DNA from: Streptomyces sp. ITFR-16 | GTDB lineage: Bacteria; Actinomycetota; Actinomycetes; Streptomycetales; Streptomycetaceae | Length of the DNA stretch: 64,000 nucleotides | Direction: 5' to 3' | Assembly: GCF_031844705.1 (NCBI RefSeq) | Contig: NZ_CP134609.1 | Span: forward strand, 1,612,001 to 1,676,000 | Shown here: piece by piece, positions 16,562-24,645 of the stretch | How positions within the stretch are numbered: position 1 is the stretch's first letter | Layout of the letters: each line of letters starts with the position of its first letter | Made by a program: the position numbers and the translations under genes | The notes under the pieces: generated by a model | What the model saw: the letters and a program-made list of their open reading frames with translations, nothing else | The model's database searches: none | What the model was told of the DNA's origin: nothing

Positions 16562-17986
16562 CCAAGGACGTGATCGCGCTCACCGAGCGGATGCCGGATG
16601 CGATGAGTGTGCTGGCGGGGCTGCTCGCCGGGGGGCCGGATCTGCGGGTCGGGGCCGCCGGGGAGGGGGCCGTGGTGCAGTTGTGCGATGACGAGGGGCG
16701 GCCGCTCGTCTCGGTCGAGGTGCCCTTGTTGGTGCAGGTGCCGGGTGAGGCAGCCCGGCTGCTCGGGGGCGGGGCCGTGCCGGACGGGGACGGGCCCCTG
16801 TGGTGGGTCGAGGCGCGGGCCGCCGCTGGGGTGCCCCGGGCCGAGGAGCTCGCGGGGGCCTTCGCCGCGCGGCTGACCCTGTTGCTCGGCGGACGGGTGT
16901 GGCCGCCGGACGCCCCCGGCACCGTCGGCGCCGCCCGCCCGCTCGACGTCTCCGGCCTCACCGCCGTGCCCGCCCCCGCCGCCGCCCAGCCCGCCGTCGA
17001 CATGCTCACCGAGAAGGCGGCCGTCGTCCTCCAGGACCGGCCCGTCGTCCCCATGACGAGCTGGCTCTCCGAGGCACTGCGGTGCCGCCGTGGAGAGCGA
17101 CCGGACGCTGCAGATCGTCACCCCGCCCCACTGCCGCCTCTCGCTGCCCACCCGTCTGCTGCTCCGGTCCACCTCCTCCCGCTGGGTCGTCCAGGACGAG
17201 CGGTGCGGGTACTACGACGGGCTGACCGGTGCCGTACTGCACTGGCAGGACGAGGCCTTCGCCCCCGACCGGGACGAGAACGGCGAGACCCCGGTGGCGG
17301 ACGCGTACACGGAGGGCGGGCCCACCGGCGAGCGGCAGGTCGTCGTCTCCTTCCGGACCCTGCACCGCCCCGACGCGGACCTCGTGCTCGGCGGCGCGCT
17401 GGAGGCCGCCTGGCAGGCGCTGACCGGCGGGCCGCCCGCCGGCTGGGGCACCTCTGAGCCCGCCGGTCTCGCCTGGTCCCGGCGGCAGCTCACCGACCTG
17501 GCGTACGAGCGCGCGCCCCGGCCCACCTGGACCGTGGCCGTCGGCTCCCCGGACCGGCCCGCGACCGCCACCCTGCGGGTGATCCGTACGCCGGAAGGTG
17601 TCGAGGAGGACGTCACCCTGACCGTGGGCTACGGCCCCGGCGAGCAGCCGGCCCTGGACGCGCTGCCGGGGCTGGCCGACGAGCTGGTGACCCGGCACGG
17701 GCTGAAGACGATGATGTGCCAACTGGGCGAGGGCCGCCGCGACCTGAGCACCGCGCCCCGCTTCACACACCCGCCGCTGCCGTACGCCTTCGTGCTGGGG
17801 GCCGCCGAGGTCCGGGAGGCGGGGCGCGACACCGCGAGCAGGACGCCCCTCGCGGACAGTCCGGTGCGGCTGGGGCCCACCGCCCGGCCCGGCTACTACT
17901 ACCCGCTCGGCGACGGCGAGACGGCCGAGAGCTGGACCGCCCTCGAACAGCTCATGCGCCATCTGCGCGGGGCGCCGCCCCTGTAG
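16558..17986 (+). pseudogene. DUF6177-like gene split by a frameshift
   Basis: The first part (16558 to about 17085) codes MTKDVIALTERMPD through RPVVPMTSWLSEALR; the frame then degenerates into Arg/Pro-rich sequence ending at 17457. The second part continues in the +1-shifted frame from about 17088 (VESDRTLQIVTPPHCRLSL) to the TAG ending at 17986 (MRHLRGAPPL). Joined, they give one protein of about 475 residues that I recognise as DUF6177-like. A one-base insertion near 17083-17088 (or two-base loss) explains the shift; reading CTG-CGG-GCC-GCC-GTG-GAG would restore it. It may be a true mutation, a sequencing error, or a second gene starting at GTG 17090. Confidence 0.65.
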
Positions 17987-18030
17987 CGCGCCACCCCGGC
18001 GATGATCCATTGATCAGTTATTTTCCGGGA

Positions 18031-18879
18031 ATGAAACTATCTGTACGGAAAGTGGCGATTGTTGGCGTCATGGGGGCGGTGCTCGTCGGCTGTGGGGGCT
18101 CCCCCGGCGAGCGGCACACCGCAGCCGCCCCGCCCGCGGCCCCCGCCCCCTCTCCTCCGGCCCCCACACCCGCGACGAAGCCGCCCGTCCTGGCCCCCGG
18201 GCCCGCCGGGCTGACCCCGGTCTTCAAGCGCGGGCCGCAGCACACCGAGAAGGTCGTGGCGCTCTCCTTCGACGCCGACATGACCGCCGACGAAGGGCCC
18301 CGCGCGGCGGCCGGAGAGCACTTCGACAACCCGGAACTCATCGCCCTGCTGCGGCGGCTGAAGGTGCCCGCGACGGTCTTCATGACCGGCCGGTGGGCAG
18401 AGCAGTATCCGGCCCAGGCACGCTCCATCGGCACCGATCCCCTCTTCGAGATCGGCAACCACTCCTACAGCCACTACGCCTTCACCTCGCCCTGCTACGG
18501 GCTGCCGACCGCGGAGAAGGGCGAGCTGCGCGGCGAGGTGGAGCGGGCCGCTGGCGCGATCCGCGCGACCGGCGCCCGTAACGTCGTGCCGTACTTCCGC
18601 TTCCCCGGCGGCTGCTACGACGACGCCTCGCTGCGCGCGCTCGCGCCGGAGAAGGTGACCGCCGTCCAGTGGGACGTGGTCAGCGGCGACGCCTTCGCGA
18701 CCGACGCCGACGCGGTCGCGGAGCAGGTGCTCGAAGGGGTACGGCCCGGCTCGCTCGTCGTCATGCACTGCACCCGCAGCGCGGCGCCGGTCACGGCCGA
18801 GGCGGTCGGACGGGTCGTGCCCGAGCTGCGCAAGCGGGGATACCGCTTCGTCAAGGTGTCCCAGCTGATGGCGGGTTGA
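18031..18879 (+). CDS. Polysaccharide deacetylase (NodB-type) lipoprotein
   Basis: 282 residues. Lipoprotein signal with lipobox VLVGC near residue 20, then a Pro/Ala-rich linker, then a NodB carbohydrate-esterase-4 domain from about residue 70. Metal and catalytic motifs are SFDADMTADEG (Asp pair), GNHSYSHYAF (metal histidines), YFRFPGGCYDD and a C-terminal VVMHCTRSA segment with the catalytic histidine. It would act outside the membrane on peptidoglycan or another N-acetylated polymer. ATG at 18031; upstream spacing sequence is AT-rich and its ribosome site is weak. Two extra cysteines in the domain could form a disulfide. Confidence 0.88.
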   Translation: MKLSVRKVAIVGVMGAVLVGCGGSPGERHTAAAPPAAPAPSPPAPTPATKPPVLAPGPAGLTPVFKRGPQHTEKVVALSFDADMTADEGPRAAAGEHFDNPELIALLRRLKVPATVFMTGRWAEQYPAQARSIGTDPLFEIGNHSYSHYAFTSPCYGLPTAEKGELRGEVERAAGAIRATGARNVVPYFRFPGGCYDDASLRALAPEKVTAVQWDVVSGDAFATDADAVAEQVLEGVRPGSLVVMHCTRSAAPVTAEAVGRVVPELRKRGYRFVKVSQLMAG

Positions 18880-18894
18880 CCCGGCCGGCGCGCC

Positions 18895-19095
18895 TCAGCC
18901 CGAGCAGGCCGTGCGCTGCGCCTCCTGCCATTCGCAGACCGGGCAGAGCGTGATCCCCCTGACCGACTCCGCGTACTCGGTCGGCTTCCGGCACAGCACG
19001 CACTCGGCGTACGGCGGCCCGGCGGCCCGCTCCGGGGGCGCGGCCGGCGTCTCGCAGTACGTCGCGTCCGCACCCTCGTTCATGCGCTCAGTCAT
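18895..19095 (-). CDS. Small Cys-rich (zinc-ribbon-like) protein
   Basis: 66 residues beginning MTERMNEGADATYCE, with a CVLC pair and a CPVC pair spaced about 25 residues apart (AECVLCRKPTEYAES, TLCPVCEWQEA), a likely zinc-binding ribbon. No family recognised. ATG at 19095; the much longer in-frame ORF upstream is antisense-type Arg-rich sequence. It converges with the deacetylase gene (16-base gap) and follows the permease gene by 14 bases on the same strand. Confidence 0.65.
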   Translation of the reverse strand: MTERMNEGADATYCETPAAPPERAAGPPYAECVLCRKPTEYAESVRGITLCPVCEWQEAQRTACSG

Positions 19096-19109
19096 GGGTA
19101 CGAGCGTAC

Positions 19110-19796
19110 TCAGCCGCGTACGGACGTGAGCCGGCAGGCGAGCGCGGTCGCCGCCGCCGCGACGGCCGCCGCCCCCAGCAGCGGCAGCACCGGCACCCGG
19201 ACCGTGCCGGTGAGCGAGCCGGTGACCAGCCCCGTCACCGCGTACTTCGCGGGCGATCCGGTGGTCACCAGCGCCAGCAGCGCCGCGAGCACGGTCGCCG
19301 CGATCGACCAGCCGCGCCGGTGCAGCAGCGGCCGGGTGCACAGCGCGCCGACCGCGAGCCCGAGCAGCACGCAGCAGGCGGTGGCGAGCAGTCCGGCGGC
19401 CCCGGCGGGCGGCAGCGGGACGCGGACCGTGCGGTCGGTGCTCTTCGGGTCGCTGATCGCCAGGACGACGGCGGTGGCGGCCGTGCCCAGCGCGCCGGCG
19501 CACCCCAGCGCCGTGAGCAGCGCCGCCAGATGGGCGCGCGGCTGCCCGCCGACCGCCGCGGCGACGACGGTCCGGGCGGCGGGCGGTTCCTGCGTGACGC
19601 AGACCTGGACGAGCCACGCGGTGACGGGGAGCAGCCCGGCGGCGGTGTAGCCGAGCGAGTCCAGCACGGGCTGGCCGGAGCGGACGCCGACGCCGAGGAA
19701 GGCGGCGTACAGCAGCACCGGGGCGAGCCAGCGCTGCGACCGGACCAGGAGGTCGGTCTGATAGCGGATGAGGGCGGTGGTGGCGGTGGTGGTCAT
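19110..19796 (-). CDS. ABC-transporter membrane subunit, ABC-2-like
   Basis: 228 residues with about six hydrophobic segments, beginning MTTTATTALIRYQTDLLVRSQRWLAP. The N-terminal helix preceding a Leu/Ala-rich membrane segment is typical of small ABC-2-like export permeases. ATG at 19796 overlaps the TGA of the ATPase gene (ATGA), so they form a coupled pair. The ORF could be extended to 20261 but that part is antisense to the coupled ATPase frame. Substrate is unknown. Confidence 0.75.
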   Translation of the reverse strand: MTTTATTALIRYQTDLLVRSQRWLAPVLLYAAFLGVGVRSGQPVLDSLGYTAAGLLPVTAWLVQVCVTQEPPAARTVVAAAVGGQPRAHLAALLTALGCAGALGTAATAVVLAISDPKSTDRTVRVPLPPAGAAGLLATACCVLLGLAVGALCTRPLLHRRGWSIAATVLAALLALVTTGSPAKYAVTGLVTGSLTGTVRVPVLPLLGAAAVAAAATALACRLTSVRG

Positions 19797-20692
19797 GGTG
19801 CCTCGCCGGGGGTGGGAGCGGGGGGATCGGGGGACAGCCCCTGCGTACGGGCCTCGGTCCCGGCCTCGGTCCCGGCCTCCGGCGCGACCTGCCTGATGTG
19901 CCACGGCGGCCGGGCCGTCAGCAGCGCGGCCAGCAGCGCGTCGGAGTGCACCGCGGCGACGGTGAGCCGCAGCGCCCCGTCCCGCGCGGGCACGCACGCG
20001 GGCGCGCCGGGCAGTCCGGCGGGCAGCGGGGTGCCGGGCGGGCCGGTCACCTCGACGCGGACCCGGGGGCCGTCCTGCGCCCCGGCGGGCGCGAGCGGCG
20101 CGGCGGCCAGGCCCAGGCCCTCGACGCGGAACGCCGCGTCGACCGCGCCCGCCAGCCGGCGCGGGTCGTGGTCGACGAAGACGACGGTGGCCCCGGCGGC
20201 GACGCGTTCGGCGACGGCCCGGTCCAGTTCGCCGCGCGCCGCGGTGTCCAGGCCGGTCCATGCCTCGTCGAGGACCAGCAACTCCGGTTCGGCCAGGAGC
20301 GCCTGGGCGACGGCGACCTTCTGGCTGGTGCCCTTGGAGAGCTCGGCGAGGGGGGTCGCGGCGTGCCCGGCCGCGCCGAAGCGGGTCAGCCAGCCCGTCG
20401 CACGGTCGGCCGCCTCGGCGGACCGCAGTCCCTGGATCCGGCCCAGGTGGACGAGGTAGCCGGCGGCCGTGAAGGGCAGCGCCGCCGGAAACCGCTCGGG
20501 GACGTACGCCGTGCGCGGCCGGCGGCCGGTGATCCGGCCCTCCGTGGGGGCGTCGATCCCGGCCAGGAGCCGCAACAGGGTGGACTTCCCGGTGCCGTTG
20601 GCGCCCTCGACGCGGACGACGGCGCGCGCGGGCAGGCCGAGGTCGACCCCGCGCAGCACCCAGGGTCCGGTGAGGCCGTAGCGCCGGCCCAC
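19793..20692 (-). CDS. ABC-transporter ATP-binding protein
   Basis: 299 residues. Walker A GANGTGKSTLL at about residues 30-40, Q-loop region YVPERFPAAL, signature variant LSKGTSQKVAVAQALL (a degenerate LSGGQ), Walker B LLVLDEAWTGLD, and H-loop VFVDHDPRR. A C-terminal extension of about 90 residues (Ala/Pro-rich) is unusual. The annotated GTG at 20692 cuts into the first conserved strand (LRLRGVGRRYGL); the open frame continues upstream without a normal start, so the true start may be non-canonical such as CTG. Together with the permease it is likely an exporter. Confidence 0.8.
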   Translation of the reverse strand: MGRRYGLTGPWVLRGVDLGLPARAVVRVEGANGTGKSTLLRLLAGIDAPTEGRITGRRPRTAYVPERFPAALPFTAAGYLVHLGRIQGLRSAEAADRATGWLTRFGAAGHAATPLAELSKGTSQKVAVAQALLAEPELLVLDEAWTGLDTAARGELDRAVAERVAAGATVVFVDHDPRRLAGAVDAAFRVEGLGLAAAPLAPAGAQDGPRVRVEVTGPPGTPLPAGLPGAPACVPARDGALRLTVAAVHSDALLAALLTARPPWHIRQVAPEAGTEAGTEARTQGLSPDPPAPTPGEAP

Positions 20693-20739
20693 CCCGCGCA
20701 GCCGCAGGGCCTCTTCCGTACGGGGAGTCCGCAGGCGTT

Positions 20740-21417
20740 TCAGTGGGCCGACGCCTTCTCGGTCTTGAGCTCGCTGGGACGTACGATCACGAACCCCTCA
20801 CCGTCCAGGCGCAGCTGAACGGCCTCCCCCGAGCCGCCGCGGATCATCGAGCCGACGCTCTGCGAGCGGTGCAGCGAGGTGGTGAGGTGGGCGCTCCAGC
20901 CGACGACCGCGTCCGTGTCGACGAAGACGGGCTGCTGGGGCATGACGGGGATCACTATGGGGTGTCCCTCGCACATCAGGCCGAGCTTGCCGTAGCCGGT
21001 GAAGACGCTGTTGAAGAGCCCGCCGCCGACCATTCCGGCGCCCTTCACGACCTTGATCTCGTACGCCAGCGTGGCGTCGAAACAGAGCACGTTGCGGCCG
21101 TTGATGGTGAGGGCGTCGCCCTGCTCCATCTCCACGATGAAACAGTTGGCCGCCTCGTGGGCGAACCACGCCTCGCCCAGGCCGCGCACCGCCATCAGCG
21201 GCAGGCCCTCGCCCGTGACGGCCCGCTTGAGCATGCCGCCGATGCCCTGGCCCTTGCGCTCGAACTGCAGGTCGCCGCGGAAGGCGACCATCGATCCCTG
21301 GCGGGCGTGCATCTCCCCGTTGACCGCGTACTTGATGGACTTGGCGTTCTGCAGGGTCATCCCGGGGGCCGTCGCCTGCTCGGCCATGTGCTCGCTGGAA
21401 AAGAGATCGCTCTTCAT
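20740..21417 (-). CDS. AIM24-family protein
   Basis: 225 residues, rich in beta strands and glycine (GLPLMAVRGLGEAWFA, INGRNVLCFDATLAYEI, VVKGAGMVGGGLFNSVFTG), matching the AIM24/TIGR00266-like family, a jelly-roll type protein of unknown molecular role. ATG at 21417 with GAGG about 9 bases upstream; the longer reading to 21630 runs across the PTH2 gene start and is rejected. It is divergent from the peptidyl-tRNA hydrolase-like gene, with a 10-bp tandem repeat between them. Confidence 0.8.
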   Translation of the reverse strand: MKSDLFSSEHMAEQATAPGMTLQNAKSIKYAVNGEMHARQGSMVAFRGDLQFERKGQGIGGMLKRAVTGEGLPLMAVRGLGEAWFAHEAANCFIVEMEQGDALTINGRNVLCFDATLAYEIKVVKGAGMVGGGLFNSVFTGYGKLGLMCEGHPIVIPVMPQQPVFVDTDAVVGWSAHLTTSLHRSQSVGSMIRGGSGEAVQLRLDGEGFVIVRPSELKTEKASAH

Positions 21418-21450
21418 GCGGTGCATCCTCACCCGGAGCGTTTCATTCCG

Positions 21451-21490
21451 CCAAGATCCGGCGAGATCCGGCGAGATCCGCCGGGATCCG
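21451..21490. repeat. Four 10-bp tandem repeats (GATCCG) in divergent promoter
   Basis: The units CCAAGATCCG, GCGAGATCCG (twice) and CCGGGATCCG run head to tail between the divergent genes at 21417 and 21531. The 10-bp period equals about one helical turn, so each GATCCG faces the same side of the DNA, as in a cooperative operator. No cognate regulator is known. Confidence 0.7.
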
Positions 21491-21530
21491 CGAGGAACGG
21501 GGCTTCGGGGGCGGCTGGCAGACTGGACCG

Positions 21531-22280
21531 GTGAGCAGCAACGACATCCCCGCGTCCCCGTCCGCCGAGCCGGCAGCCCTTCCCGTGGACAGCCCGTTCC
21601 GTTCCGAGCGGACGAACCGGGACGAAGCACCCCAGTACGTCCTGCCGTTGGTGGTGCACATCGAGAAGACGGCTCCCCCGGCCCGCACCGACGCGCTGCG
21701 CACGGCCGCGCGCGCGGTCCTGGTGATGCTCTCCGACGAGCGGTCGGTGGGCGACGGGGAGTGGGCGCAGGTGATGCGGGACTGGCAGGACGCCCGGATC
21801 CGCAAGGTGGTGCGGCGGGCGCGCGGCGCGGAGTGGCGCAGGGCGTCCGCGCTGCCCGGGATCACGGTCACGGGCGACGAGGCCGAGGTGCGGGTCTTCC
21901 CGCCGGTGCCGCTGGACGGCTGGCCCAAGGAGCTGGCCAAGCTCCAGGTCTCGGGGACGGACCTGGACGACCCGGAGCCGCCGGCCGCGCCCGACCTCAC
22001 CGGGCCGGTGCTCTGGCTGAACCCGGAGCTGGACATGTCGGCGGGCAAGGAGATGGCCCAAGCCGGGCACGGGGCCCAGCTCGCCTGGTGGGAGCTGTCG
22101 GAGACCGAGCGCAAGGCGTGGCGCGAGGCGGGTTTCCCCCTGTCGGTCGCCACCCCGGAGCCGGCGCGCTGGCAGGAGCTGACGGTGAGCGGCCTGCCGG
22201 TCGTACGGGACGCGGGGTTCACGGAGATCGCCCCCGGCTCGTGCACGGTGGTCGCCGACCATCCGGCACTGCGCCGCTGA
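21531..22280 (+). CDS. Peptidyl-tRNA hydrolase 2-like protein
   Basis: 249 residues. An N-terminal half (about 1-150) begins with a Pro/Ser-rich leader and contains LPLVVHIEKTAPP, a strand expected in PTH2 folds; the second half has LNPELDMSAGKEMAQAGHG followed by AQLAWWEL, matching the helical PTH2 signature (K...AQ..H). PTH2 enzymes recycle peptidyl-tRNA; the unusual length and split layout leave specificity uncertain. GTG start at 21531. Divergent from the AIM24 gene. Confidence 0.75.
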   Translation: MSSNDIPASPSAEPAALPVDSPFRSERTNRDEAPQYVLPLVVHIEKTAPPARTDALRTAARAVLVMLSDERSVGDGEWAQVMRDWQDARIRKVVRRARGAEWRRASALPGITVTGDEAEVRVFPPVPLDGWPKELAKLQVSGTDLDDPEPPAAPDLTGPVLWLNPELDMSAGKEMAQAGHGAQLAWWELSETERKAWREAGFPLSVATPEPARWQELTVSGLPVVRDAGFTEIAPGSCTVVADHPALRR

Positions 22281-22475
22281 GCGAGGCCCGAGCAGGCGAG
22301 CGGGCGCCCGGACGGGCGGTCCGGCCCGTTGAACAATCCCGTCCGTCCGTACGTATCCCCCTGACACCGCCGCACTGGCCATACTGCCCAGTAGGTTCAA
22401 CGGCCGGTCGGTTCCCGGCCGTTGCGACCGGCGGTTGCTCAGACGCCGCCACGCCTCGGCCCGGGAGAAACCTCT

Positions 22476-23213
22476 GTGCGACGCGTCAACGGAACGGCCC
22501 TCATCATCGCGGCGCTCGTCGCCACGCTCGGCGCGCTCGCCTATCCGGTCTGGTCGTACGCCGACCGCTCGGGCACCGGTCAGGCCAATCTGGACGCGTC
22601 GACGGTCAACACCCAGTGGGGCCCGCTCTCCGCGACCGACCGGGACTTCCTGGTCAAGGTGCGCCTGGCCGGGCTCTGGGAGATGCCCGCAGGACAGCAG
22701 GCCATCGAACGGGCGCCGACCGAGGCGGTCAAGGCGGCCGGCGACCACCTGGTGGTCGGCCACACCGATCTGGACCGCCGGGCGCGGGACGTGGCCGCCA
22801 AGCTCGGGGTGGAGCTGCCCAACCAGCCGAACGAGCAGCAGCAGGGCTGGCTGCGGGAGCTGACCGCCGCGAGCGGCCAGGAGTACGAGCAGAAGTTCGC
22901 CAATCTGCTGAGGAACGCGCACGGCAAGGTCTTCGCCCTGATCGCCCAGGTCCGGCACACCACCCGCAACACCCTGATCCGGCAGCTGGCCAGCGACGCC
23001 AACGCGACCGTGCTCGACCACATCACCATGCTGGAGGGCACCGGCTTCGTCGACTTCGACTCCATCGCCCGGGAGGCGGCGGGCGGGGCCACGGCCAGCC
23101 CGACCGGCCCCCCGGCGGCGCCGAGCGGCGCGGTCCTGCCACTGCCGGTCCCCGCCACCCCGACCGGGGACCAGTCGTTCACCTCCCGGCCCTCCACGTC
23201 CCCGATGCCCTGA
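22476..23213 (+). CDS. DUF4142 exported protein
   Basis: 245 residues. N-terminal hydrophobic segment at about residues 5-25 (ALIIAALVATLGALAYP) acts as signal or anchor. A four-helix DUF4142 (ferritin-like) domain follows: LSATDRDFLVKVRLAGLWEM, HLVVGHTDLDRRARDVAAKLG and TRNTLIRQLASDANATVLDH, with the repeated His/Asp positions of the family. A Pro/Ser/Thr-rich tail closes the protein, as in cell-wall-associated proteins. GTG at 22476 with GGGAGAAA upstream. Function of DUF4142 is unknown. Confidence 0.85.
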   Translation: MRRVNGTALIIAALVATLGALAYPVWSYADRSGTGQANLDASTVNTQWGPLSATDRDFLVKVRLAGLWEMPAGQQAIERAPTEAVKAAGDHLVVGHTDLDRRARDVAAKLGVELPNQPNEQQQGWLRELTAASGQEYEQKFANLLRNAHGKVFALIAQVRHTTRNTLIRQLASDANATVLDHITMLEGTGFVDFDSIAREAAGGATASPTGPPAAPSGAVLPLPVPATPTGDQSFTSRPSTSPMP

Positions 23214-23332
23214 GCGCACACGGACGGGCGGCCGGCCCCCGGAACCTCAAATGAAGCTCTGAACGTCCTGTCTCCCGGGTTCACCGGCGTGCGGCGGGGT
23301 CATGACCCCTGCACAGAGCGGAGGGGGAGACC

Positions 23333-24640
23333 ATGGAGCTGGGAATCGGAATCGGCTGGCGGCCGGAGATCGCCGACGCGGTGGAGGCGCTGCCGGGGAT
23401 CGACTGGGTGGAGGCGGTGGCGGAGAACCTCTGCACCGACCATCTGCCCGATTCCCTGGTGCGGCTGAGGGAGCGCGGCGTCACCGTCGTGCCGCACGGG
23501 GTCTCGCTGGGCCTCGGCGGGGCCGACCGCCCCGACCCCGGCCGGCTCGCGGACCTCGCGGCCCGCGCCGAGCTGCTGGGCACCCCGCTGGTGACCGAGC
23601 ACATCGCGTTCGTACGGGCGGGCGGAGCGCGCACCGGGTCGCCGGCGCTGGAGGCGGGGCACCTGCTGCCCGTGCCGCGCACCTGGGCGGCGCTGGACGT
23701 GCTCTGCGAGAACGTACGGATCGCGCAGGACGCGCTGCCCGTGCCGCTCGCCCTGGAGAACATCGCGGCGCTGATCTCCTGGCCCGGCGAGGAGCTCACC
23801 GAGGGGCAGTTCCTGGCGGAGCTGGTGGAGCGCACGGGGGTGCGGCTCCTCATCGACGTGGCCAACCTGCACACGAACCACGTGAACCGGGGCGAGGACC
23901 CGGCCACCGCCCTCGACGAACTCCCGGTGGAGGCCATCGCGTACGTGCATGTGGCGGGCGGGATCGAGAAGGACGGCGTCTGGCACGACACGCACGCCCA
24001 CCCGGTGACCGCCCCGGTCCTCGACGTCCTCGCCGAGCTGCGCTCCCGCGTCTCCCCACCCGGGGTGCTGCTGGAGCGCGACGACGACTTCCCGCCGGCC
24101 GCCGAACTGGCGGGCGAGCTGGACGCGATCCGCGCCACGCTCGGCGCGGGCGGCACGCGGCCCCCGCGCGAAGGGAGCGGGAGGAGCGGTACGGCGTCCG
24201 CCCGGCCGGCGGGCCCGGCCGTGGACCCGGAGGCCGTACGCGACGGGGTCGCCGTGGCGCAGGCCGCACTGCTGTCCGCCCTGGTCGCGGGCACCCCCGT
24301 CCCGGAGGGCTTCGACCACCGCAGGCTCGGCGTGCAGAGCCAGGCGCTGGCCGCCAAGCGGGCCGACGTGGTGGCGAAGGTGGCGCCGGAGCTGCCGGAG
24401 ATCCTGGGGTCCGGCTACCGGGAGGCGTTCCTCGCGTACGCCCGGCGGCGTCCGATGTCCGCCGGATACCGGCGCGACGCCCTGGACTTCGCCGAGCATC
24501 TGCTGCTCGCGGACCGGCCCGAGGACGACGCGGCCCGCCGCCGGCTGACGTACTGGTGGCAGGACCGCGCGGCACCGCGCCCGCCCGGACGCGCCACCCG
24601 GCTGGCCCGGGCAGCCCGCACCGTGCTCGTGGGGAGGTGA
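23333..24640 (+). CDS. DUF692/MNIO-type iron enzyme with C-terminal helical domain
   Basis: 435 residues. Residues 1-285 form a DUF692 TIM barrel, the MNIO family of multinuclear non-heme iron oxidases (for example MbnB, TglH) that modify cysteines in peptide precursors. Metal-ligand positions are visible: His55 in VVPHGVSLG, Glu-His in [43 protein letters not shown] and LLERDDDFP. Residues 300-430 ([36 protein letters not shown]) form a second domain related to the partner proteins usually encoded separately; I recall it as the SCO6045-like C-terminal domain. GGAGGGGGAGACC precedes the ATG. The next gene starts 5 bases after the stop and carries a Cys-repeat tail, the probable substrate. Confidence 0.88.
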   Translation: MELGIGIGWRPEIADAVEALPGIDWVEAVAENLCTDHLPDSLVRLRERGVTVVPHGVSLGLGGADRPDPGRLADLAARAELLGTPLVTEHIAFVRAGGARTGSPALEAGHLLPVPRTWAALDVLCENVRIAQDALPVPLALENIAALISWPGEELTEGQFLAELVERTGVRLLIDVANLHTNHVNRGEDPATALDELPVEAIAYVHVAGGIEKDGVWHDTHAHPVTAPVLDVLAELRSRVSPPGVLLERDDDFPPAAELAGELDAIRATLGAGGTRPPREGSGRSGTASARPAGPAVDPEAVRDGVAVAQAALLSALVAGTPVPEGFDHRRLGVQSQALAAKRADVVAKVAPELPEILGSGYREAFLAYARRRPMSAGYRRDALDFAEHLLLADRPEDDAARRRLTYWWQDRAAPRPPGRATRLARAARTVLVGR

Positions 24641-24645
24641 CCGCG

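Noticed and set aside
17090..17986. Independent gene starting at GTG 17090
   Set aside because: The protein continues the upstream DUF6177-like sequence without its own ribosome site; a frameshift is simpler, though not excluded.
20693..20743. Extension of the ABC ATPase gene upstream to include the first strand
   Set aside because: The open frame exists but has no ATG, GTG or TTG; the extension is noted but the GTG at 20692 is kept as the annotated start.
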